64,000 bases of DNA from Candidatus Bathyarchaeota archaeon (GTDB lineage: Archaea; Thermoproteota; Bathyarchaeia; Bathyarchaeales; Bathycorpusculaceae). The notes below the pieces were generated by a model that worked only from the letters and a program-made list of their open reading frames with translations, did not search any database and was not told the origin of the DNA. A program made the position numbers and the translations under genes. Below, one piece after another: positions 1-9,227 of the stretch (positions within the stretch are counted from its first letter, which is position 1; every line of letters starts with the position of its first letter). The stretch lies in NCBI GenBank assembly GCA_025058315.1, contig JANXET010000007.1:1-64000 (forward strand). Direction: 5' to 3'.

Positions 1-425
<425 letters not shown>

Positions 426-558
426 AGGTGGCGTCTGGACGATATTGCCGTGGAAACGCAGGGTGGCCTATGCATGGCAATGGTTTTACAGTTTTTCCCA
501 GTAATATTTTAAGCCCGAAGCCTCATTATTTACAGGAGCAGCATACGCTAGAGGTTCT

Positions 559-1152
559 ATGATGGACTTGATTTTAGATATGGCTAAAGCAGCTATAACA
601 CTCTTCATAATTGTTGACCCTCTGGGCAACATTCCAATATTCATAGGCTTAACTAAAGGGATGCCGAAAGAAGCTAGAAGGAAAGCCTTCAGAACAGCCA
701 TATTTACAGGTTTCATTCTGCTAATCCTCTTTGCTTTAATGGGACAGCAGATACTTGCATTCTTCGGCATATCACTCTACAGCTTCATGATTGCCGGAGG
801 CATACTTCTGCTAATAATTTCTATTCAAATACTTGTCCGCGGGGGATGGGAGGAGTCAACAGCGCCTGAAAGCGTTGGAGTTGTCCCTATAGGCTTCCCA
901 CTTCTCGTTGGCCCTGGAGCCATAACCACAACCATCCTGAGCCTGCAGACTTCAGGACCCGTTGTCGCAGTAGCATCAGTTCTGATAGTTTTTATTACGG
1001 TTCAAGCCATTCTAATGCTTATAGATCCCATATACAAGTTTCTCGGAAACTCCGGAACCGTTGTCATCTCTAAACTCATGGCTCTGCTTACTGCGGCAAT
1101 AGCGATCCAGTACATTCTCAGCGGAGTTTTATGGTACCTTGGAAGCACATGA
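559..1152 (+). CDS. MarC family integral membrane protein
   Basis: A protein of about 197 residues made almost entirely of hydrophobic segments (about six membrane spans), with the family-typical N-terminal VDPLGNIPIF (about residues 19-28) and a second PIGFPLLVGPGAITT block (about residues 113-127) that forms the internal repeat of MarC proteins. The family was once linked to antibiotic resistance but has no settled transport substrate. Two adjacent ATG codons exist at 559 and 562; GAGGT at 551-555 fits the second better. It follows the 23S rRNA and converges on the MoaD-like gene. Confidence 0.85.
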   Translation: MMDLILDMAKAAITLFIIVDPLGNIPIFIGLTKGMPKEARRKAFRTAIFTGFILLILFALMGQQILAFFGISLYSFMIAGGILLLIISIQILVRGGWEESTAPESVGVVPIGFPLLVGPGAITTTILSLQTSGPVVAVASVLIVFITVQAILMLIDPIYKFLGNSGTVVISKLMALLTAAIAIQYILSGVLWYLGST

Positions 1153-1169
1153 GCCTGATAATGAGGGGG

Positions 1170-1430
1170 TTAGATTCCGCCTGCTATTATTGGCATTATA
1201 ATAAGTTCATCTAAATCCTTAAGCCCCGCTTTCAAACCGCCTATAAACTCTAAGCGTCTGCCATTAACAAAAATAACCATGCTGGAGTTTTCGCTGTCCA
1301 CTTTTATACCGTTTCTCCTAAGATCCTCCAAAAGGTTTTCCACAGTGGACCCATCAGGAAGATGTACCCATAAATCAGTCATGCCTACTTTCTGATGGAG
1401 GTCGCCTACAAATTTTACACGAATCCTCAT
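1170..1430 (-). CDS. MoaD/ThiS-like ubiquitin-fold sulfur carrier
   Basis: An 86-residue protein with the MoaD pattern: N-terminal strand IRVKFVGDL, central DGSTVENLLEDL, and a C-terminal stretch ending IIAGGI. MoaD proteins carry sulfur as a thiocarboxylate on a C-terminal Gly-Gly for building molybdopterin. Here one extra Ile follows the Gly-Gly, so the tail would have to be trimmed, or this copy has another role. It lies just downstream of the tungsten AOR on the same strand, and MoaD-like genes are common AOR neighbours, so supply of the tungsten cofactor is the likely job. Confidence 0.8.
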   Translation of the reverse strand: MRIRVKFVGDLHQKVGMTDLWVHLPDGSTVENLLEDLRRNGIKVDSENSSMVIFVNGRRLEFIGGLKAGLKDLDELIIMPIIAGGI

Positions 1431-1470
1431 CTGAGGTCACAGCCAAAAAAATGTGGGAATAGCATCTATT

Positions 1471-3333
1471 TCAGGCACCTACCTGCTCCGCCGCATCGTA
1501 TAGTCCGAGCTCCTTAAGCTTTTCCTTGGAGGGTATGCCTTGCTCGTTCCATCCTCTGACGTTATAATAATCCTTTAGAAGTACATCCTGCTCGAAGACC
1601 TGCCCCTTGGAAGGTTCTCGGGGCACCGGTTCTTTGACGATTCTCTCAGGCATAGCGTCATGTCTTGCGTCGAATCCCTCTCTCACGATAAATACCCGTT
1701 CAAGATTGAAAATACGCTCACCCACAAGCCACAGATATTTGGGATTATTAAACTTTTCAATACCTGTGGCCGCGTACAGAAGCTTGCTATACATGTCTAA
1801 TGTTATCATCTGATTAGTTAATGGAAATGTGCAGAAAACTGCGGTTTCAGCGACAGCTGTTTCATCTTGAACATACTTGGTTATTTCACCCTTCCCTTCA
1901 GTGGCGAATGGATCTACTTTCCGCGGCACACCAAGGATCTCAAATTTGTTCCAGCCAATGCAATGGCTTGCACCTATCGGAGATGTGGCAAAGTTTAAGC
2001 CTTGACCCTTAAGCGAACGCGGATCGTAAGCCGGCAACTCAAGGCCCTTGACGTGCATGGCATACTTTTCAGATCCTCTCCCGATGATTTCTGACGCCCT
2101 TTTCACCCCCTCAGCAAGGATGTTGCCTATACCTATTCTAAGGGCGATTCGCCTAACAAGCTCCACTATGACGTCGGGATCTCCCCATCTAAGTTCCAGC
2201 CCGTCTGTTTCGCTCTTGCTTATGATGCCTTTCTCGTAGAGTTCAGTTGCGAAGGCTATGGAAACCCCGGTTGATATGGTGTCTAACCCGTAGAGGTCTG
2301 ATAGCATATTCGCATACGTTATAGATTCTATGTTACAGTTTCCTAAGACGCCTCCATAGGACCAATGGGTTTCATACTCTGGAAACTCCCAGGTTATCCC
2401 AGCGTAAGGCCCCTTAGTAAGCTTGAAGGTCTTCCAGCATCTCATCATGCAGCCGAAGCAGCCGCCATGTTTAACCACGTAGCTGGCTAATACTTCAGGT
2501 GCAAATCTGTGCACTCCCTCAAGCGGCAGCTGCTTAAAGTTGTATGTGGGAAAGTTGCCTAACATATAGAATAGGTAGACGATGCCGTCTGTTCCTAGAG
2601 CCCTAAAGTGCTCTAAAGCAGGGCTTCCGCGATAAGCCTCTATCTGCTCCTTAACAGCCTCATCAAAGGCTTTCTCATCATATATCGCTGGACGCTTTGC
2701 ACCCTTGACTACTATGGCCTTAAGGTTTTTGGAGCCCATCACGGCTCCTCCGCCTCCCCTTGAAGCGGTTCGCATATCATCAGTTACGATGGCAGAAATC
2801 TTCACAAGCCGTTCTCCAGCAGGGCCTATCATGCACATTTTAGCTTTCTCATCAGTTTCTTCCAATATGAACTCCTTTGTGCTTTCGGTTGCCATACCCC
2901 AAACTCTAGAAGCATCCCTGAACTCGACACCATCATCCCTTATCCACACATAAACGGGTTTTTCAGAGCGCCCCTCAACGACTATTGCATCGTAGCCTGC
3001 AAATTTCAGTTCAGCCCCGAAGAAGCCGCCTCCAACGCTCCTACAGTAGGCGCTGGTCAGCGGGGATTTGAACTGAGCGATCCATCTGCTCGCCGACTGA
3101 GCCTTTGTACCGGTTAATGGACCGACAGTTATGATAAGCTTGTTTTCAGGACTTAGGGGGCCAATCCCCTTCTCCAGCTCGTCGAAGAGTATCTTTATGC
3201 CGAAGCCTCTGCCCCCGATGAAGTTCTCCGCTAAATCTTTCCTTAAAGGCTCAGCAGTCCACTTACAGCGGGTTAAGTCTATCCTCAGAATCTTTCCCAT
3301 GTAACCTGAAAAAATATTTGCCTCTTGACCCAC
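1471..3333 (-). CDS. Tungsten-containing aldehyde:ferredoxin oxidoreductase
   Basis: About 620 residues, the usual AOR size. It starts with GYMGKILRIDLT, carries the pterin-binding region RWIAQFKSPLTSAYCRS, and has the [4Fe-4S] ligands as CFGCMMRC (near residue 300) with a fourth Cys near the end (VFCTFPL). AORs oxidise aldehydes to acids and reduce ferredoxin in the cytoplasm of fermentative archaea. Start: GAGGGGGG lies about 6 nt before a GTG at 3333; an upstream in-frame TTG at 3348 overlaps that site and is less likely. The MoaD-like gene follows 40 nt later. The precise subtype (AOR, FOR or GOR) cannot be told by eye. Confidence 0.93.
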   Translation of the reverse strand: MGQEANIFSGYMGKILRIDLTRCKWTAEPLRKDLAENFIGGRGFGIKILFDELEKGIGPLSPENKLIITVGPLTGTKAQSASRWIAQFKSPLTSAYCRSVGGGFFGAELKFAGYDAIVVEGRSEKPVYVWIRDDGVEFRDASRVWGMATESTKEFILEETDEKAKMCMIGPAGERLVKISAIVTDDMRTASRGGGGAVMGSKNLKAIVVKGAKRPAIYDEKAFDEAVKEQIEAYRGSPALEHFRALGTDGIVYLFYMLGNFPTYNFKQLPLEGVHRFAPEVLASYVVKHGGCFGCMMRCWKTFKLTKGPYAGITWEFPEYETHWSYGGVLGNCNIESITYANMLSDLYGLDTISTGVSIAFATELYEKGIISKSETDGLELRWGDPDVIVELVRRIALRIGIGNILAEGVKRASEIIGRGSEKYAMHVKGLELPAYDPRSLKGQGLNFATSPIGASHCIGWNKFEILGVPRKVDPFATEGKGEITKYVQDETAVAETAVFCTFPLTNQMITLDMYSKLLYAATGIEKFNNPKYLWLVGERIFNLERVFIVREGFDARHDAMPERIVKEPVPREPSKGQVFEQDVLLKDYYNVRGWNEQGIPSKEKLKELGLYDAAEQVGA

Positions 3334-3381
3334 AAGTACCCCCCTCAAATTTTACCTCTTAACACTTGGTATCCCGTAAGC

Positions 3382-3413
3382 CATTTAAAATTTGCCGTAA
3401 ACCCGTTTATATT
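3382..3413. promoter_or_regulatory. Divergent TATA elements for AOR and trmY
   Basis: Two archaeal TATA-like boxes lie back to back: TTTATATT at 3406-3413 on the plus strand, about 32 nt before the trmY ATG, and ATTTTAAATG on the minus strand (3382-3391), about 50 nt before the AOR start. The first spacing predicts a very short trmY leader. Confidence 0.5.
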
Positions 3414-3444
3414 AAGGCACTTTAGATATTGACGGTTGAATGTT

Positions 3445-4008
3445 ATGCCGCGCGAGTTCATTCTATATTCTCGAACAGGACGCACAGATTCGAAGTGGAC
3501 AAATCTGCATGACGCTGGACGCCTTGACATCGTCTACGAGTGCATAATTGCGAGTTTATTTCTGTCACATGCAATTAGGAGGGACACCGTGTTTCACGCC
3601 ATTCTTAATGGACCGCCGAAACCGCCATTACACCTTGAGGTAAACGGCGAAAACCTCTACGACGTAAGGACAGACCAGCAAATCTGGGGGAAAATTTTGA
3701 GGCACGTGCTCTCTGAGAGAAAGCATCCTGGAGTAAGAGTTTCAAAGGAAAGTTTTGAGAGCTTAATAAGGGTTAAGGCGGAAAAACAGAAGATATATGT
3801 TTTAGAGGAGGACGGACAGGACATTTTCCAAATTGAAATCGAAAAGAACCCTGTTTTTGTACTGGGCGACCATGTTGGCTTACCCAGGAAATGCGAGGAT
3901 TTCGTCCTACGTTACGGGGAGAAAATTTCCCTCGGAAGGAAACCATATCTGGCAGCCACATGCATAACTGTGATAAATTATCTACTGGATAGAAAAGAAC
4001 AGCCTTAA
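3445..4008 (+). CDS. trmY: tRNA (pseudouridine-54 N1)-methyltransferase
   Basis: The sequence opens with PREFILYSRTGRTD and continues DAGRLDIVYECIIASLFLSH and LNGPPKPP, the recognisable TrmY (formerly DUF358) pattern. TrmY is a SPOUT-fold enzyme that methylates pseudouridine 54 in the T-loop of archaeal tRNA to N1-methylpseudouridine. Length is about 187 residues, normal for the family. An in-frame TTG exists nine bases earlier, but the ATG at 3445 matches the family N-terminus. It is transcribed away from the AOR gene and is followed by the TIP49 homologue. Confidence 0.92.
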   Translation: MPREFILYSRTGRTDSKWTNLHDAGRLDIVYECIIASLFLSHAIRRDTVFHAILNGPPKPPLHLEVNGENLYDVRTDQQIWGKILRHVLSERKHPGVRVSKESFESLIRVKAEKQKIYVLEEDGQDIFQIEIEKNPVFVLGDHVGLPRKCEDFVLRYGEKISLGRKPYLAATCITVINYLLDRKEQP

Positions 4009-4087
4009 AACAGCGCTAAATTTTTATCCATCCGCTTTCTGGTTTAATCTGTCTAATTGATAATTTTAGGTTAAGGAGGTGGCTTGC

Positions 4088-5461
4088 ATGGCCTCCATAA
4101 GAGAGTTACCTGCAACAATATCAAAATTTGAGAGGATAGGTGCTCATACACACATAAAGGGTTTAGGCTTAGATGAGAATCTTAGGGCGGTTAAAGTAAA
4201 GGACGGCATGGTTGGCCAGGAAAAGGCCCGTGAAGCCGCTGGTTTAGTCGTCAAAATGATTAAGGAGGGGAAACTCAGCGGTAAATGCATTATACTTGCA
4301 GGTCCCCCTGGCACCGGGAAAACAGCCATTGCCGTAGCAATATCTAAGGAGCTCGGCGAGAATGTTCCATTCATCCAGATGAGCGGAAGCGAAATATACA
4401 GCACCGAACGAAAAAAGACGGAAGTTTTGATAGAGGCAATAAGGAAATGCATAGGCGTTGAAGTTCATGAAATGCGGAAGGTCTACGAGGGCGAGGTGAC
4501 CATGATTGATATTAGAACAGCACCTCACCCATATAACCCATACCAGAAAATCCCTGAAAGTGTGAGGCTGACGCTGAAGACAAAGGATGAGGAGAAAACC
4601 ATAGAAGCCGGAGCCTCAATAGCCCAGCAGATAATTGCTGAAGGCATCTCCGAGGGCCATGTGATCCAGATAGACGCTGAAACTGGAAGAGTTGCTGATC
4701 TTGGGCTTTGCCTGGAGGGGCAGAAAGGCAAAACATACGAGGTTGACACGCGAAAGAAAATTCCAAGACCTAACGGAAAAGTGCTTAAGGAAAAAGAATT
4801 CGTTTACATGCTCACGCTCGCTGATTTGGATGAGCTTAACGCGAGGCAACGTTCTGGAGGGTTATTCTCGCTATTGTTGGGAGGCGCAGAGTCGAAAGAA
4901 ATAGACTCCGAAATTCGCATGGCTGTAGATCAACAAGTTAAAGAGTGGGTGGACAGCGGTAAAGGCTTCATTCATCCAGGTGTTCTATTTATAGATGATG
5001 CTCACCTACTAGACCTGGAAGCTTTCAGTTTCCTTGGAAGAGCAATGGAAAGCGAACTAGTGCCCATAATAATACTTGCAACAAACCGTGGAGTTGCGAC
5101 AATACGCGGAACAGACATAAAAAGCCCCTTAGGATTTCCGTTAGACCTCATTGACAGGGCTGTGATAATAACAACGGAGCCCTACGATAAAGAGAGCATT
5201 AAGGAGATCCTGCGGATAAGATCTAACGAGGAGAAAACGAAGCTTGAGAATGACGCGTTGGAGAAACTTGCTGAAGTTGGTGCGAAAAGTTCCCTCAGAT
5301 ACGCCGTTCAGATGCTTAGCCTAGCAGCCCAGAACGCCAAGTCCTTCAATAGAGAGAAAATAACTTTGGAAGATGTACAGCGAGTCGACGAACTTTTCAT
5401 GGACGTAGCTGAAGCTTCAGAATACTTAAGAAAGTATGAGGAAAAGCTTCTAGTACATTAA
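4088..5461 (+). CDS. TIP49/RuvB-like AAA+ ATPase
   Basis: A 457-residue homologue of eukaryotic RUVBL1/2. Walker A is GPPGTGKT (near residue 75) and the N-terminus has the family's GAHTHIKGLGLD. A long insert (domain II, about residues 120-285) separates Walker A from Walker B, as in TIP49 proteins. Walker B reads LFIDDAHLLD where the family normally has DEVH, so the catalytic Glu is Asp. Sensor 1 (ATNRG) and sensor 2 (SSLRYAVQML) are present. AGGAGGT at 4074-4080 sets the ATG at 4088. In eukaryotes the family serves chromatin remodelling and snoRNP assembly; the archaeal role is not settled. Confidence 0.92.
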   Translation: MASIRELPATISKFERIGAHTHIKGLGLDENLRAVKVKDGMVGQEKAREAAGLVVKMIKEGKLSGKCIILAGPPGTGKTAIAVAISKELGENVPFIQMSGSEIYSTERKKTEVLIEAIRKCIGVEVHEMRKVYEGEVTMIDIRTAPHPYNPYQKIPESVRLTLKTKDEEKTIEAGASIAQQIIAEGISEGHVIQIDAETGRVADLGLCLEGQKGKTYEVDTRKKIPRPNGKVLKEKEFVYMLTLADLDELNARQRSGGLFSLLLGGAESKEIDSEIRMAVDQQVKEWVDSGKGFIHPGVLFIDDAHLLDLEAFSFLGRAMESELVPIIILATNRGVATIRGTDIKSPLGFPLDLIDRAVIITTEPYDKESIKEILRIRSNEEKTKLENDALEKLAEVGAKSSLRYAVQMLSLAAQNAKSFNREKITLEDVQRVDELFMDVAEASEYLRKYEEKLLVH

Positions 5462-5825
5462 CAATAAACGCCAGGGAAGCATCGAATCTAACGGCCAACA
5501 CGTTTAACAACCCTATTTCTTAGTTTTAGAAAAATGGAAAACGATTGATAAGCGAACCTAATGGAATAGACCTTCCTGCGAAGCTAACTAGCTGAAACAG
5601 GAGATAAGAATGAGGAAAAACGCTGTAGTGACAAAAATCGGCATTCAAGCATGGAATACGGGAATATTATGGTTAGAAAATTGTGAAGGAATAATATGTT
5701 TTCTCATCCGGAATTCCGGAGAATCGATGGAGTGCAAAATATAATTATAAAGTTATTTATATAAATTTTGATTAAAATATATAAAATGGAATATTTATAG
5801 ACTCAAGTCAGCTGCACCCAAAAAA
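5462..5825. other. Intergenic region with one possible micro-ORF
   Basis: 364 bases with no recognisable gene, between TIP49 (plus) and the radical SAM gene (minus). One small frame at 5610-5744 (plus, 44 codons, ATG preceded by caggagataag, a fair ribosome site) would encode a peptide starting MRKNAVVTKIGI with no recognisable relatives. From 5740 to 5805 the DNA is very AT-rich with several TATA-like and T-rich stretches, likely the terminators of the converging genes. Confidence 0.4.
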
Positions 5826-6881
5826 TCACCTGCCAACATAACGCCCTACAATAGGAATTTCTACACCGCACCTGGGGCAATTATTTGTATCGGTTACAGA
5901 ATACTTCAAAACATGATATCCATATCTTCTGATGAGAAGTTCATTACAGGCTGGACAATAGGTGTTCTCGTATTTATGTCCTGGAACATTTCCAATGTAG
6001 GGATATAGGACCCCGGCTTTTCTCGCCATTTCACAAGCCTTTTCAAGAACCTCTATTTTAGTTGGCGGGTTGCGGAATTTGTATGCTGGAAAATACCTTG
6101 TAAAATGCAGAGGCGTATCGGAACCTGCGTTCTCCAGATGCTTCTCGATAAGCCACTCTAGATTTTCCTCTTTATCATTGACGCCGCTGACAATGAGGTT
6201 CACAACCTCAACATGCATACCCATCCTTTTGGCATTACGAATATTCCTCCAAACCATGTTTACATCTGGGCCGCCGCAATACTTTGCATAAACTTCCTGA
6301 TGGCCCTTAACATCCACCTTTATGGCGTCCATACCTGCGTCGTAAAGCATCCTTAAAGCCTCCAAGGCCATATAGCCATTAGAAACATAGCAGCAATATT
6401 TTATCCCCTTGGCTTTGCCCTGCTTGAAAACTTCTAGACACCACTCCGTTAGCAGCGTTGGCTCTTGGAAGCTTGCGCAAAGGCCAATATCTCCATTAGC
6501 TAAAGCCAACTTAACGATCTCCTCAGGGCGATAGAACGTAGCCTTTAACGGATTTGGCAAAGTTTTCGAAAGGTGGAAGTTTTGACACCAAGCGCAATCA
6601 AAATTACATGACCATGTGGAAAAAGTCAGAGCGTATGATCCGGGCCAGTAATGGAAAAAGGGTTTCACCTCGATAGGCCGACTTTCAACAGCGCTTATGT
6701 CACCATAAACCAAGGTATACAGCCTTCCGTCAATGTTTCGTCTAGTTTTGCAGAAGCCTGTCCGTCCATCTGGAATTACGCATCGCCTCTCGCATAGACC
6801 GCATTTAACACTTCCATCCACGTATTTTTCGTATAGTGCTGCTTCCCTAACCGTTGGGCAGGCTAGAAATTCAGCCATCAC
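5826..6881 (-). CDS. AmmeMemoRadiSam-type (PflA-like) radical SAM enzyme
   Basis: 351 residues. An N-terminal Cys motif (KCGLCERRC) is followed by the radical SAM cluster motif CNFDCAWC (CxxxCxxC, near residue 93), and the C-terminus carries a zinc-ribbon-like pair CPACNELL and CPRCGVEI. This is the archaeal family annotated as the radical SAM component of the AmmeMemoRadiSam system. The usual Memo and AMMECR1 partners are not in the window. Its start overlaps the stop of thiL by four bases, so the two are translationally coupled. The substrate is not known. Confidence 0.85.
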   Translation of the reverse strand: MMAEFLACPTVREAALYEKYVDGSVKCGLCERRCVIPDGRTGFCKTRRNIDGRLYTLVYGDISAVESRPIEVKPFFHYWPGSYALTFSTWSCNFDCAWCQNFHLSKTLPNPLKATFYRPEEIVKLALANGDIGLCASFQEPTLLTEWCLEVFKQGKAKGIKYCCYVSNGYMALEALRMLYDAGMDAIKVDVKGHQEVYAKYCGGPDVNMVWRNIRNAKRMGMHVEVVNLIVSGVNDKEENLEWLIEKHLENAGSDTPLHFTRYFPAYKFRNPPTKIEVLEKACEMARKAGVLYPYIGNVPGHKYENTYCPACNELLIRRYGYHVLKYSVTDTNNCPRCGVEIPIVGRYVGR

Positions 6882-7873
6882 TTAGCACCCTTAAAGTGCT
6901 CCCAACCTCTCGGCGCTACTAAGCGCCTCTCATTTTGGGTCTCAATCATGATTAGATTGCCTGCTGTAACCCTTCCAATTGGGATGAGTCTCCCACCGGC
7001 ACCTTTAACAGCGTCTTCTGCTCTGCTCCAGAGTAGAGGATTTATTGTAAGAACAAGCTCATATTCTTCGCCACCATACAGCATCAGTTCCAACGGGTCC
7101 AAACCATGTTCATCAGCGAACATTTTCGCTTCAGGCGCCAGCGGGGGATTATCAACTAGAAAACCCACATTGCTGGATACAGAGATTTCATGAAGGCTCC
7201 AAGCTAGGCCGTCGCTTGAATCTATAGAGGCTGTGACAGCATCTGTAAGGGCTAACGATAACCCTTCATCCAATCTAGCCTTAGGCATGTAAATAGCTTC
7301 AAGGATGCTTTGCCGAATTTCTCGAGACGCTTCGAACCCCTCCAGCAGCATCTTCAAGCCTGCGGATGTTTTTCCAAAGAGCCCGGTAACCGCTACGATA
7401 TCACCGGGTTTAGCACCTCTTCGAGTTATTACTGTGCCTTTTTTGGCTATACCGAAAACGGATAGACTTATCACAAGGTCTGAAGCTTCATTAGTGTCTC
7501 CACCAACAATATATGAGCCGTATTCTCTAGCTCCAGCGTTTAATCCTTCACCTATTTCCTCCAACCCTTTAACGGTTAAGTTTCTGGGCAGCCCTAACGA
7601 AACAAGCATGCATAGCGGCTTCACGCCCTTCGCTGCAAAATCACTAACGTTCATGACGACGGCCTTGCGGGCCGCCTGCCATAGGCTCATGCCGGGCGGG
7701 ATATCAGTTCCCCCAACCAGCATATCTGTTTTTAAAATGATTAGGCGCTCCTCATCTAGTGGATAAGCTGAGACATCATCGCCAAACGGGATGGGCATGT
7801 TTGGCAGTCGATCAAATTTTCCAGTTAGAATCTCAATTACTTTCCTCTCGCCGATATGTCTGCAGAGGGCCAA
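6878..7873 (-). CDS. thiL: Thiamine-monophosphate kinase
   Basis: 331 residues with the PurM/ThiL pattern: IPFGDDVSAYPL, the KTDMLVGGTDIPP segment, NVSDFAAKGVKP, GGDTNEASDLVIS, SIDSSDGLAWSL and YGGEEYELV. The enzyme phosphorylates thiamine monophosphate to the cofactor thiamine diphosphate. Start is a TTG at 7873; no better ATG is in frame upstream. Overlaps the radical SAM gene by four bases, in one transcription unit. AOR-type and other ketoacid enzymes of such archaea depend on thiamine diphosphate, but no direct link is visible here. Confidence 0.92.
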   Translation of the reverse strand: MALCRHIGERKVIEILTGKFDRLPNMPIPFGDDVSAYPLDEERLIILKTDMLVGGTDIPPGMSLWQAARKAVVMNVSDFAAKGVKPLCMLVSLGLPRNLTVKGLEEIGEGLNAGAREYGSYIVGGDTNEASDLVISLSVFGIAKKGTVITRRGAKPGDIVAVTGLFGKTSAGLKMLLEGFEASREIRQSILEAIYMPKARLDEGLSLALTDAVTASIDSSDGLAWSLHEISVSSNVGFLVDNPPLAPEAKMFADEHGLDPLELMLYGGEEYELVLTINPLLWSRAEDAVKGAGGRLIPIGRVTAGNLIMIETQNERRLVAPRGWEHFKGAK

Positions 7874-7926
7874 AACAGCACCTCTTTCCGAAATTAAAAT
7901 CGAACATCTTAAAAATAAGCCTACTC

Positions 7927-7936
7927 AAAATTTATG
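7927..7936 (+). promoter_or_regulatory. TATA box of tRNA-Thr
   Basis: AAAATTTATG ends 16 bases before the first tRNA base and starts 25 bases before it, the normal archaeal spacing between the TATA box and the transcript start. Confidence 0.5.
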
Positions 7937-7951
7937 AATGCTAAATCATGA

Positions 7952-8028
7952 GCCTCGGTGGCTCAGCCTGGTAGAGCAGCGGCCTCGTAAGCCGCGGGTC
8001 GCGGGATCGAAGCCCGCCCGAGGCTCCA
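7952..8028 (+). tRNA. tRNA-Thr (anticodon CGT), CCA encoded
   Basis: Acceptor arms GCCTCGG (7952-7958) and CCGAGGC (8018-8024) pair fully. The anticodon loop is CTCGTAA, giving CGT (Thr). The T-arm GCGGG-ATCGAAG-CCCGC is complete, and CCA is present in the DNA at 8026-8028. No intron. Confidence 0.96.
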
Positions 8029-8095
8029 TTTTTCAACTGTGAAATTGGAATTGGATTTAATTTTTATATGTGTTAATGCTGATTAATTTAAGCTG

Positions 8096-8460
8096 GTGCG
8101 ATATTTGGCGGCTGAGTATTTGGATGGTGATAGAATTTTTGGGCTTCATGATGACATTAGGCATGTCATTGTCGCAGACTCCATGGGGAACGTTATTAGG
8201 ATTTTCTCTAGGGCAAAAAGGAATGGCCGTCTGATGTCCAGAGACAGTTTTCAGGCTTGATGGCTGCCATTGTTATTGGTTTAAGCGAAAAAGTCCGCGA
8301 CATTGCAGGTGAGGTGGAGTACGCCTTAGTTAGTCATGGAAAGCTTAACATAGTGATATGCAAGTCGCCGAAGAATTACCTTTACCTTGTCTCGACTAGG
8401 AAATCTGTACCGTGGGACGTTATAATTAGGCTTGTTAGGTTGATAAGGGAAGAGGGTTAG
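8096..8460 (+). pseudogene. Roadblock/LC7-like protein, frameshifted
   Basis: Two abutting frames together look like one small alpha/beta domain. The first (GTG 8096 to TGA 8258-8260) gives DIRHVIVADSMGNVIRIF, and the second (open from before 8257, ATG 8260, to 8460) gives SGLMAAIVIGLSEKVRD followed by LNIVICKSPKNYLYLVS. A frame change between about 8240 and 8257 would join them into about 120 residues, the length of a roadblock/LC7-type regulator of small GTPases. The TTTT at 8248-8251 is a possible slip site. TTTTTATATG at 8061-8070 is a fitting TATA box. It could be a real mutation, an assembly error or a programmed shift. The family assignment is tentative. Confidence 0.55.
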
Positions 8461-8528
8461 ATTCGATTTTGTATTCTTGTTCTTCAAGTATTCAGAAATC
8501 TTTATTAAATGTTTAGATTAACGATATT

Positions 8529-8870
8529 ATGCGAGGACTCTCTATGCGTCTATTCCACGGGGAAAAACTAAAGTGTCCATATAAGGGCTGCGGAAAATCA
8601 TTTAGCAAACCTGCTGTCGTCACAGACACCAGCGTGATCCCCCGTGAGACTCATTACGCCTGCCCATATTGCATGTCGAAGATCGACGTGATTATAGAGG
8701 ATTACAGGATAGTAGAGGTTAAGCCGGCTGATTACCCGCGGGTTCTTGGTTCCCCGGCTAAGTGCGCTTATCACTTCGGCTTTTTAAGCACTCTTCCAAG
8801 GGAGTCACCTATACCAGACGAGTGTCTGATTTGCCCCAAAGTGCTTCAATGCACCATAAGAAAGCACTAG
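8529..8870 (+). CDS. Small zinc-ribbon protein of unknown function
   Basis: 113 residues. Two Cys pairs near the N-terminus (KCPYKGCGK and ACPYCMSK) form a likely zinc ribbon, and a second Cys set lies at the end (CLICPKVLQC). The middle holds short strands (IDVIIEDYRIVEVK). It has a TATA-like element (tctttattaaat, about 8500-8511) close to its ATG, suggesting a very short leader. I do not recognise a named family; nucleic acid or protein binding is plausible from the zinc motif alone. Confidence 0.7.
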   Translation: MRGLSMRLFHGEKLKCPYKGCGKSFSKPAVVTDTSVIPRETHYACPYCMSKIDVIIEDYRIVEVKPADYPRVLGSPAKCAYHFGFLSTLPRESPIPDECLICPKVLQCTIRKH

Positions 8871-8941
8871 ACACATTGCCTTTTCAGCTTTATCAAGGAA
8901 ACATTTTAAAGCATACCGCAATTTTCTATCAAATGATTCAA

Positions 8942-9019
8942 GGGGCTGTCGGCTAGCCTGGTCTAGGCTTGGAGACTTGGGCTCTCTAGACCCCGGTTCA
9001 AATCCGGGCAGCCCCACCA
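8942..9019 (+). tRNA. tRNA-Pro (anticodon TGG), CCA encoded
   Basis: Acceptor arms GGGGCTG (8942-8948) and CAGCCCC (9009-9015) pair fully. Anticodon stem GGAGA/TCTCT encloses loop CTTGGGC, giving TGG (Pro). The T-arm is CCCGG-TTCAAAT-CCGGG, the discriminator is A, and CCA is encoded at 9017-9019. A TATA-like TTTTAAAG lies at 8904-8911. No intron. Confidence 0.95.
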
Positions 9020-9227
9020 ACATTTGTTGAAGGCAGCTTGATTCGTGTTTTTTCGGTTTGGAGCTTTGAACAATTTGTTGGCAGCATCAATACTGTATTA
9101 ACATCAATGTTGAGGCTTACTTTGATTGGGCTGGGTGAGCCGCCTTTATAAGGCTGTTTCTTAAATGGGCGTTGGTTGGATGCTGGAACATTTGCATTCG
9201 CAGCAGTAATGTACCGTGCGCTATTCG

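Noticed and set aside
8146-8160. C/D box guide RNA suggested by atgatga
   Set aside because: It lies in the roadblock-like coding frame and no D box follows at a fitting distance; other tgatga copies (13215, 18721) also lack partner boxes.
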